Part shown: piece after piece, positions 34,555 to 44,000 of the stretch | Layout: each line of letters opens with the position of its first letter | Numbering within the stretch: position 1 is the first letter of the stretch | Source of the DNA: Dryomyza anilis | Lineage: Eukaryota > Arthropoda > Insecta > Diptera > Dryomyzidae | Assembly: GCA_951804985.1 (NCBI GenBank) | Contig: OX638135.1 | Coordinates: forward strand, 66,483,931-66,547,930 | DNA length: 64,000 nucleotides | Direction of reading: 5' to 3' | Made by a program: the position numbers and the translations under genes | Notes under the pieces: model-generated | The model's database searches: none | What the model saw: only the letters and a program-made list of their open reading frames with translations | What the model was told of the DNA's origin: nothing

Positions 34555-35075
34555 CATTCGGTCAAACGTCCATTCGGGCATATGGTTTTCGGTCACACGG
34601 CTTTAGGTCAAACGTCCATTCGGTCAAACGTACATTCGGTCAAATGGCTTTCGGTCAAACGTCCATTGTGTCAAATGACTTTTGGTCAAACGTCCATTCG
34701 TCCAAATGGCTTTCGGTAAAAATGTCCATTCGCGCAAAAGTCCATTCGGGCAAACGTCCATTCGGTCAAATGGCTTTCGGTCAAACGTCCATTCGTCCAA
34801 ACGTCCATTCGGGCAAATGTCCATTCGCTCAAATGGCTTTCGGTCAAACGTCCATACGGTCAAATGGCTTTCGGTCAAACGTCCATTCGTCTAAATGGTT
34901 TTCGGTCAAACTTCCATTCGGGCCAATGTCCATTCGCACAAATGTCCATTCGGGCAAACGTCCATTCGGGCAAAAGGCCATTCGGGCAAACGTACAATTC
35001 GAGCAAACGGCTTTCGGGCAAACGGCTTCGAGCAAATGGCTTTCGTTAAAATGTCTTTCGAGCAAATGTACATGG
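34555..35075 (+). repeat. Minisatellite inside hAT copy B
   Basis: The same 15/16-bp units as 16,392-16,850, about 33 units, but in a different order, showing unit turnover after the copies diverged. The last units, from TACAATTCGAGC onward, match copy A closely. Confidence 0.85.
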
Positions 35076-35816
35076 AATAATGCCCCCTATGTATATTTTA
35101 TATTTCTATGTACATTTATATTTGACATTAAAACGACATTTAGATGCAGTTAGATACAGCAAAGTTTATTACTATTGTTTTCACAAAGTATTCAGTAATT
35201 CACAAAAAAAAAAAATTATCTTTACTTGACGTGACTTATGAAAGTTGCATTCCACTGAACAAAAACGAAATATTTTATAATAATACAAAAAACCATATAT
35301 TCAAATTCGCAGATCTATCGAAATGGATTTTTTTTAATAATATGTAATATACTATTATGAAGATATGGATGTACTTCTTAAGTGGTATAAATTTGGTTTC
35401 AGTTTAATTTGATATATATATCGTTTATACACATTTTTGCACAACATCTAATTTATTGTTTTAAATATTTGATTATTTTCTGAAAAACACTCCTCTTTGG
35501 GCGGACGTTATGGTAATAGTTATTTACATAAAAAAAAGTTTAATCCCTCAACTTATCTACAATATGAAAACTACAGAAAAAAAGGAATTCCCGTAAGTTA
35601 CCTTATAAGGGCAATGCGTGCTTTTTGTCGATTTTTTCCCAACGTGCGACTTTGAAATGAATTGTAACCGCTGTAGTTGTCACCGGGAAATACCTGATCG
35701 AGAGTAAATCAATATATTCAAATATATTGAATTAAATTTTATATGTGATATTAAGTTGAGTTATTTGTTAAAAATGTTTAAAATCTGTTTTTAAAACTCA
35801 TTTTTTTAATTTAAAA

Positions 35817-36568
35817 CGAGTTGGGAAAGTTAGGTCACATGGGTAAGTTCGGTCACATGCGGCGGATTTTTATAGTCGGTCGCGCCCGACTATGAAATAC
35901 CCTACACCTTTGGTGGGGATATTAACCCTCAGAATATTATTCATATATCAGAAATTTACGTCTTATATCCCCATAAATTAAAAAATTTATATAAAGTATA
36001 AAAAAACTAAAAAAAAAATTGAAAAATATAATTGGGCGGACCACGCCTATATTAAAAATTTTGAAAGGCTAATATTTTATACATTTGATTTTAATAATTT
36101 ACGGATCAAATTTCCACTATGAAAACCCGGGAAATAATGAAAAAAAAAAGGGCGGATCACGCCCATTTTTGGACCACATATTTTAAGATGAATTCTAACA
36201 ATACGTTTTAAATTTTATAACTATACCTTGAATAACTTTCGAGTTATTAGTTCCGAAAGAGTTATATAAAAGTGACTTGTATGGGAGGTGGGTGTGTCCG
36301 TTGACCGATTTGGCTCATTTTCAAATTCAGTTCCTACTTTTGGCTAAAATATATTGAGACGAAATTTCATCGCATTCTGATCAGTATTTCTCAAGTTATT
36401 CTGAATTCGGACAGCAAGACGAACAGACAGACGGACATGGCTAAACGGACTCGGGTAGTAATGCTGATCAAGAATACATATACTTTTCCATACCGGACAC
36501 GCCTCCTAAGGGGCGTTACAATATATGCACAAAGTTAATATACCCTGTACCTCATAGGTGTAGGGTAT
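35817..36568 (-). mobile_element. DINE/mini-me type element, divergent subfamily, inserted in hAT copy B
   Basis: On the minus strand it starts ATACCCTACACC and ends TTTCCCAACTCG. It keeps the layout of the other copies: a (TA)-rich tract, TTCTTGATCAGCATT core, (GTCY)n, subterminal GTGTAGGGTAT and the palindrome AGTCGGTCGCGCCCGACT. hAT copy A (about 17,570-17,590) supplies the empty site: again two extra A/T bases. Much of the interior is unlike the other three. Confidence 0.7.
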
Positions 36569-37145
36569 AACAAGTATAGTACATATCGACGTCTCTTACC
36601 AAAAACCGACACGATTCAAATGTTTGTATGGAAATTGTCAAAACAATCGTCGTGTATACTTTGAGCTGTACATTCAATAACCTCAACTGACGTTTCAAAC
36701 TGAAATTTCGGTTTTGCTGAAATTATCGCATATAACTCTACAATCGTACACCAAAAATTTTAGTGGTACTGGGACTCAAAATGTTTGTACAAAACGCTAA
36801 TTATCGTAGGCCTGGCAACACTATGGCTAAGTAACGGATTAAATAAAAATGTTTTTTGTATTCAATTTGTAAAATCAAGACTCACAGAAGTCAAACATAT
36901 TTCAAGCAAAATTACAGAAACAGGATAATATTTATATACAGTAATGAAGGGGAAAGAGCGAAACAATCCAGAAAGTTTCGAACGGAAGGAACATTTATTG
37001 GTTAGATGACAGAGGTGGCAGATCATTTTGCGAATTTTTATTCATTCAATAAAAAATGTATTTAAAAATAATGGTACTTTTTGGTAACTTTTTTTGGAAA
37101 TTCTGGTAGACAAAATTCATTCCGAGTGGCAACCATGTATCCAAT

Positions 37146-38154
37146 CCCACGTATTGAAGAATTATTTCATAAACTTCAAGGTGGTCAGTTTTTTACAAAA
37201 ATAGATTTGAGTGAAGCGTATTTACAAATTGAGTTATCTGAGGCATCAAAAAAATATATGGTAATCAACCCTCTTTTTGGCCATTCGGTATATCGAGTGC
37301 GCCTGGTATATTTCAAAGATTCATGGAGGGAATTACAGCCCGTATACCAGGATGTGCAGTGTATCTTGACGATATTATCATTACTGGTCGCAAAAACGAG
37401 GATCATTTAAAAAGCGTCAGACACATTTTTGAAAAATTGGATTATCACGGATTAAAATGCAGAAATAAAAATGCCATTTTGCTGAGGAAAGTGTTGAATA
37501 CGTTGGATTCGTGAGGAATACTGCCTTAAAAAAAAATTAGACGCAATAAAATTAATGCCAAGACCTCAAAATATTCGTGAAGTAGAAGCATTTATAGGAA
37601 AGCTAAATTATTATAACACATTTATCAAAAAATGTTCATCTAAAGCTAAAGAACTTAATGAGCTTATAGAAAATGACGCTGAGTTTATTTGGAGCGATAA
37701 GCAAGAAAAATCATTTCAAGCACTTAAAGAGACGATAGTTCAAGCAGTTCGACTTGTTCACTACGATAATCGGTACCCTATCATTTTAGCAACTGATGCT
37801 TCAAAACATGGCATTGGAGCTGTAATTTCTCACCGGTATCCAGATGGAGCTGAAAAGACAATATCGTTCGCGTCCAAAACTTTAAACACAAGTCAAATTG
37901 GCTATTCACAAATTGGAAAGGAAGCATTATCAATAATTTTCGGAGTCACGCGCTTTCATCAATATCTGTATGGTCTGAAGTTCGAATTAACCACTGACCA
38001 TCAGGCTCTAACAACCTTGTTTCATCCACATAAAAAATTACCTATTATGACTTTGCATAGGCTACAGAGGTGGGCAATAGTACTGCAAGCTTATGATTAT
38101 TCAATTCGATACAAAAATACTAAGCTTCATGCAGATGCGTCGTGCTTTATATAA
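37146..38154 (+). pseudogene. Reverse transcriptase (C-terminal half) and RNase H of the Ty3/gypsy element
   Basis: PRIEELFHKLQGGQFFTKID and LSEAYLQIEL start the RT palm; after a frameshift near 37,270-37,320 the catalytic YLDD is at 37,362-37,373. After another break at about 37,514-37,555 the connection reads NIREVEAFIGKLNYYNTFI and the RNase H has ATDASKHGIGAVI (about 37,790), SQIGKEALSIIFGV and ELTTDHQALT, holding the usual D, E, D residues. RNase H is open to 38,154. Together these would copy RNA into DNA and remove the template. The 3' end is fused by deletion to integrase C-terminal sequence. Confidence 0.8.
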
Positions 38155-38760
38155 ATATCTCGCAACATATAGGTCAACGCCTAATCCATTATCGGGTCGA
38201 TCTGCTGCTGAACTTTTATATGGACGTCAACCGCGTACAATTCTATCAGCAATGTTTCCAAAGTTGCATTTAAAAAAGAAACACAAGACTAAATTTGAAA
38301 TTGGTCAATTAGTTTATACAAAAAATTATTCAGGGGGTTTACTTTGGATTAGCGGTGTTTCCGAACAAATTTATGGTCGTTTAATATATCATATAAGAAC
38401 GGAATACGGAGTCATTCGAGGCATCAAAATCAATTAAGTATTAATAAAACTTCATAAACATCTGATAATAATTTGGCTCTAAAGTCAAGAAAATTGGCGC
38501 CACCCAATACTGAAATCGATGTTGATATAGACATTCTGGATGAAAATATGGTGCCACGACAAGTGATTGAGCGTACATGCATGCAACCAAATTCTACTAC
38601 TAATCAGTGATTGAAAACTAATCAGGAAAACCCATTACCTCCAATAATTCAAAATGGTACATCTTCGAGTTCGGAACATTCTTCACAATTACGACGATCT
38701 ATAAGACATCTATAAGACATCGTAAGTCAGATTTGATCCCAGGGTTTAATCAAATATGTC
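38135..38760 (+). pseudogene. Integrase C-terminal remnant and tail of the Ty3/gypsy pol
   Basis: ALYKYLATYRSTPN, SAAELLYGRQPRT and an SH3-like tail (GQLVYTKNY) belong to the end of a gypsy integrase. The zinc-binding HHCC region and the DDE core are missing: the deletion joins the end of RNase H (LHADA) straight to this part near 38,138. After the stop at 38,435-38,437 the sequence continues with pol-tail-like remnants (QLRRSIRH near 38,690) up to the purine tract. Confidence 0.75.
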
Positions 38761-38828
38761 TGAGGGAATGTTAGAACTTGTTGTATTTTATTATTTTTCT
38801 ACTTGTGATATTTTGTTTATGTTTAATT

Positions 38829-39698
38829 ATACCCTACACTAAGAGTGAAAGGGTATATTTAGTTTGGTACGCCGTTTGTAACACCCAGAAGGGAGCATCT
38901 CCGGTATAGAAAAGTATATATATATTCTTGATCAGCATGACCTCCTGAGTCGATTTAGCGATGTCCGTCTGTCTGTCTGTTGACTACTTAAACAAGTTAT
39001 ATAAATGAAACTCATAATTTAGATTACTTATATACGTTCACTGTATGTGCGAAAAAATTGGGCAGATCGGTCCATTGTGACCTGTGATCTGACCATTTAT
39101 GTTCAAATACCTCATTAAACTTACATCTACAGATCAATTTTACTGTATACGTGCTTAGATAAACTTTTTTTTGTCAAATATATATTGAAGTCATGCTCAA
39201 ATACATGAAAATAATGTTTTCCGCCGACAAGACTTGTGGTTCCCAAAAAAATATCGAAATTCGGTACACCTACCCATTTGTAAATATGGGTATCAAATGA
39301 ATGTAAATTCTTCAGCGATTGACATTTTGTAATTATTTTCAGGAATCGTATACCCTGGTGACCTATATGGGTCATTCCACACCAAATCGACCAGCGGTTG
39401 GAACTCACCTTCTTCAATTTAAATGTTCAAGAAGAAGTAACAACTTAATTAAAAAAACGAGCCATCAATGGAGTCTTATCAGCTGCCCAAATTTCATTGA
39501 AATCGAATAGGTAAAATCTAAAATTTACTGTTTTTGGTCGATTTGGTGTGGAATGGCCCATATACCACTTTGAATGGTAACCACACATATGTGTAGGGTA
39601 TTTATAGTCGGCTTAGACTGACTATAATTTTGATAATTCTAACTATCATAATAACACCAAATTTAAACTGTCCCATGTAATCTAACCTTCCTAACTGG
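38829..39698 (+). mobile_element. DINE/mini-me type element inside the gypsy 3' LTR
   Basis: Same family as 24,360-25,088: ATACCCTACACTAAGAG start, TTCTTGATCAGCATG core, short GTCTGTCTGT tract, GTGTAGGGTAT and palindrome near the 3' end, CCTAACTGG end. The gypsy 5' LTR provides the empty site. It contains a 193-bp MITE. Confidence 0.78.
39368..39560. mobile_element. 193-bp MITE with TA target duplication (Tc1/mariner-type), nested in the DINE/mini-me element
   Basis: The 25-bp terminal inverted repeats (starting TGGGTCATTCCACACC and, inverted, TGGGCCATTCCACACC) match at 24 of 25 bases. TA flanks both ends (39,366-39,367 and 39,561-39,562). The same site is uninterrupted in the copies at 24,950 and 5,120, confirming the ends and the TA duplication. 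No coding sequence. Confidence 0.88.
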
Positions 39699-39808
39699 TT
39701 TTGTATTCACTCATTGAAAAATATGTTTTATAATTTTTATTCAAATAGATTTTTTCATTCAATAAAATTGTTTCACCGTTTTTAGTTTTCCTTTAATTCA
39801 CATTTTTA

Positions 39809-40747
39809 CCACTTAATATCACGCAACAACAAACAGCAGCAAGGCAATAGGCAACAGAAAGAGTAGATATAAAATAAAATGTAAGTAGTTAAAACATAAA
39901 TAATTTAAAATAATAAAATAAAATAAAAAAAGTAATAAAATACAAAAAAAATAATACAAGAAAATAAAAAAAATGTTTTTTTTATTTTTAAGTAGTTTAA
40001 AATTCATAAATATTATGAATTTTTTCATAAATATTATGAAAACGTTCATCAATATTATGAACTTATTCATTACGGTTTTATGAACGATTCATAAATTGGA
40101 TGAATTTAGTCATTGGTTGAAAAAATTCATAAATAGTACGAACTTTTATTTTCTGTGCTCATAAGTGCTGGAGTTCATCGATCGCTTCGGCTGCAATGGA
40201 AATCGTGCGTCATCGGTGCAGTCAATGATTAAGATGCCATCGAGCTACAGCTGTCAGCTTGGTCAGATTGTGACGCAATCATTATGCTTGCTTTCACTAT
40301 GTCATTTTGTGTCAGTTTCAGGCAGGGTTCGAAGATGGTTTTTTTTCTCATCGCTCAATTTATATCCCTCACTAAAGATGATAATTTTTTGCTCACTACT
40401 GATAAATATCTTTTTTCATCATTGATGAAAATAAATATATCGCTCAATGATCGAAATAATTCTCATCTTCAAAAGTACTCCTCATTGATGATGAAAATAA
40501 TTTGTATCTTCAATTTTTCTCATCATTAAATGATGAGAAAAAAGCAGAAAGTAGCGAATTCTCATTATTTGAAAAAAGTGATAAGAAAAAAGATGAGAAA
40601 AGATGAAAAAATGATGAGAAAAATGATGAGAAAAATGATGAGACAAATGATGAGACAAATGATGATAAAATGATTAGAAAAATATGAGGACAAATGAGAT
40701 AATGGACACATCCGATTGCTGCTGAATGATATGTACGCAATGGTTTC
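39809..40747. other. AT-rich DNA with several simple repeats, leading into the satellite
   Basis: 39,998-40,150 contains tandem imperfect palindromes of the TTCATAAATATTATGAA type and ends TTTTCTGTG. 40,160-40,340 is less AT-rich (an open stretch with EFIDRFGCNGNRASS) but is not recognised. 40,514-40,542 is a perfect 13-bp hairpin, TTTTTCTCATCAT / ATGATGAGAAAAA. 40,560-40,690 is a degenerate 12-bp repeat, GATGAGAAAAAT. Confidence 0.6.
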
Positions 40748-41062
40748 GACATGTCCATTGAAAGATGTGGTGCTCCTGGACATGTCCATGATGACCTCGG
40801 ACAATTTTTTTTTTATTATTATTTTTTTAAAAGTTATAATAATGATTTTTGACTTGTCCACTGGAGGATGAGGTGCTCCTGGACATGTCCATGATGACCT
40901 CGGACAGAAATTTTTTTTTCAATATATTTTGAAATGTTATAAAAATGATTTTGGACATGTCCACTGGAGGATGAGGTGCTCCTGGACATGTCCATGATTT
41001 CATTGGAATTTATTTTTTCATTATTATTTGAAATGTTATAAAAATGATTTTGGACATGTCCA
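40748..41062 (+). repeat. Tandem repeat of about 102 bp with palindromic GGACATGTCC decamers
   Basis: Three units begin near 40,748, 40,851 and 40,953, with a fourth starting at 41,053. Each has GGACATGTCC, the segment GGATGAGGTGCTCCT, a second GGACATGTCC, ATGATGACC and an A/T-rich tail ending ATAAAAATGATTTT. The fourth unit breaks off about 12 bp in, and the 9-bp satellite starts about 30 bp later. Confidence 0.85.
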
Positions 41063-41095
41063 GAATGACGACTTCATGTGGGCGGAATCGCCTTC

Positions 41096-44000
41096 AAAAG
41101 ATCAAAAAGATCAAAAAGATCAAAAAGATCATAAAGATCAAAAAGATCAAAAAGATCAAAAAGATCAAAAAGATCAAAAAGATCAAAAAGATCAAAAAGA
41201 TCAAAAAGATCAAAAAGATCAAAAAGATCAAAAAGATCAAAAAGATCAAAAAGATCAAAAAGATCAAAAAGATCAAAAAGATCAAAAAGATCAAAAAGAT
41301 CAAAAAGATCAAAAAGATCAAAAAGATCAAAAAGATCAAGAAGATCAAGAAGATCAAAAAGATCAAGAAGATCAAAAAGATCAAAACGATCAAAAAGATC
41401 AAAAAGATCAAAAAGATCAAAACGATCAAAAGATCAAAAGATCAAAAAGATCAAAAAGATCAAAAAGATCAAAAAGATCAAAAAGATCAAATAGATCAAA
41501 AAGATCAAAAAGATCAAAAAGATCAAAAAGATCAAAAAGATCAAAAAGATCAAAAAGATCAAAAAGATCAAAAAGATCAAAAAGATCAAAAAGATCAAAA
41601 AGATCAAAAAGATCAAAAAGATCAAAAAGATCAAAAAGATCAAAAAGATCAAAAAGATCAAAAAGATCAAAAAGATCAAAAAGATCAAAAAGATCAAAAA
41701 GATCAAAAAGATCAAAAAGATCAAAAAGATCAAAAAGATCAAAAAGATCAAAAAGATCAAAAAGATCAAAAAGATCAAAAAGATCAAAAAGATCAAAAAG
41801 ATCAAAAAGATCAAAAAGATCAAAAAGATCAAAAAGATCAAAAAGATCAAAAAGATCAAAAAGATCAAAAAGATCAAAAAGATCAAAAAGATCAAAAAGA
41901 TCAAAAAGATCAAAAAGATCAAAAAGATCAAAAAGATCAAAAAGATCAAAAAGATCAAAAAGATCAAAAAGATCAAAAAGATCAAAAAGATCAAAAAGAT
42001 CAAAAAGATCAAAAAGATCAAAAAGATCAAAAGATCAAAAGATAAAAGATCAAAAGATAAAAGATCAAAAAGATCAAAAAGATCAAAAAGATCAAGAAGA
42101 TCAAGAAGATCAAAAAGATCAAGAAGATCAAGAAGATCAAAAAGATCAAAAAGATCAAAAAGATCAAAACGATCAAAAAGATCAAAAAGATCAAAAAGAC
42201 CAAAATGATCATAAAGATCATAAAGATCAAAAAGATCAAAAAGATCAAAAAGATCAAGAAGATCAAGAAGATCAAGAAGATCAAAAAGATCAAAAAGATC
42301 AAAAAGATCATAAAGATCAAAAAGATCAAAAAGATCAAAAAGATCAAAAAGATCAAAAAGATCAAAAAGACCAAAATGATCATAAAGATCAAAAAGATCA
42401 AAACGATCAAAAAGATCAAGAAGATCAAGAAGATCAAAAAGATCAAAAAGATCAAAAAGATCATAAAGATCAAAAAGATCAAAAAGATCAAAAAGATCAA
42501 AAAGATCAAGAAGATCAAGAAGATCAAAAAGATCAAGAAGATCAAAAAGATCAAGAAGATCAAAAAGATCAAAAAGATCAAAAAGATCAAAAAGATCAAA
42601 AAGATCAAAAAGATCAAAAAGATCAAAAAGATCAAAAAGATCAAAAAGATCAAAAAGATCAAAAAGATCAAAAAGATCAAAAAGATCAAAAAGATCAAAA
42701 AGATCAAAAAGATCAAAAAGATCAAAAATATCAAAAAGGTCAAAAAGATCAAAAAGATCAAAAAGAACAAAAAGATCAAAAAGATCAAAAAGATCAAAAA
42801 GATCAAAAAGATCAAAAAGATCAAAAGATAAAAGATAAAAGATCAAAAAGATCAAAAAGATCAAAAAGATCAAGAAGATCAAGAAGATCAAAAAGATCAA
42901 AAAGATCAAATAGATCAAAAAGATCAAAAAGATCAAAAAGATCAAAAAGATCAAGAAGATCAAAAAGATCAAAAAGATCAAAAAGATCAAAAAGATCAAA
43001 AAGATCAAAAAGATCAAAAAGATCAAAAAGATCAAAAAGATCAAAAAGATCAAAAAGATCAAAAAGATCAAAAAGATCAAAAAGATCAAAAAGATCAAAA
43101 AGATCAAAAAGATCAAAAAGATCAAAAAGATCAAAAAGATCAAAAAGATCAAAAAGATCAAAAAGATCAAAAAGATCAAAAAGATCAAAAAGATCAAAAA
43201 GATCAAAAAGATCAAAAAGATCAAAAAGATCAAAAAGATCAAAAAGATCAAAAAGATCAAAAAGATCAAAAAGATCAAAAATATCAAAAAGATCAAAAAG
43301 ATCAAAAAGAACAAAAAGATCAAAAAGATCAAAAAGATCAAAAAGATCAAAAAGATCGAAAAGATCGAAAAGATCAAAAAGATCAAAAAGATCAAAAAGA
43401 TCAAAAAGATCAAAAAGATCAAAAAGATCAAAAAGATCAAAAAGATCAAAAAGATCAAAAAGATCAAAAATATCAAAAAGATCAAAAAGATCAAAAAGAT
43501 CAAAAAGATCAAAAAGATCAAAAAGATCAAAAAGATCAAAAAGATCAAAAAGATCAAAAAGATCAAAAATATCAAAAAGATCAAAAAGATCAAAAAGATC
43601 AAAAAGATCAAAAAGATCAAAAAGATCAAAAAGATCAAGAAGATCAAAAAGATCAAAAAGATCAAAAAGATCAAAAATATCAAAAATATCAAAAATATCA
43701 AAAAGATCAAAAAGATCAAAAAGATCAAAAAGATCAAAAAGATCAAAAAGATCAAAAAGATCAAAAAGATCAAAAAGATCAAAAAGATCAAAAAGATCAA
43801 AAAGATCAAAAAGAACAAAAAGATCAAAAAGATCAAAAAGATCAAAAAGATCAAAAAGATCGAAAAGATCGAAAAGATCAAAAAGATCAAAAAGATCAAA
43901 AAGATCAAAAAGATCAAAAAGATCAAAAAGATCAAAAAGATCAAAAAGATCAAAAAGATCAAAAAGATCAAAAATATCAAAAAGATCAAAAAGATCAAAA

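Larger units (their letters stand above)
32615..37137. mobile_element. Non-autonomous hAT element, copy B, inserted in the gypsy RT (4,523 bp)
   Basis: Starts CACGGTTGCCACTC, ends GAGTGGCAACCATG, and is flanked by the 8-mers TATTCAAT (32,607-32,614) and TATCCAAT (37,138-37,145), 7 of 8 identical. Removing the element and one 8-mer restores the RT reading across the junction, an independent check of the ends. It is colinear with copy A except for loss of about 260 bp near 33,320, an extra block at about 33,709-34,165 and a DINE/mini-me insertion at 35,817-36,568. Confidence 0.9.
30951..39808 (+). mobile_element. Degenerate Ty3/gypsy LTR retrotransposon, carrying nested insertions
   Basis: A truncated 5' LTR (30,951-31,082) is followed by TTTGGCGACGAG, a primer-binding-site-like sequence common in insect Ty3/gypsy elements, then gag, protease, RT, RNase H and the C-terminal end of integrase, a GAGGGAA purine tract and the 3' LTR from TGTTAGAAC (38,769). 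Nested inside are hAT copy B (32,615-37,137) and a DINE/mini-me element (38,829-39,698). The integrase core is deleted. Order protease-RT-RNase H-integrase identifies Ty3/gypsy. Confidence 0.85.
38769..39808 (+). repeat. 3' LTR of the Ty3/gypsy element, split by an insertion
   Basis: Begins TGTTAGAACTTG after GAGGGAA. The 5' part is 38,769-38,828; the 3' part, homologous to the 5' LTR, is about 39,699-39,808. Between them lies the DINE/mini-me element. Without it the LTR is about 170 bp. Confidence 0.75.
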
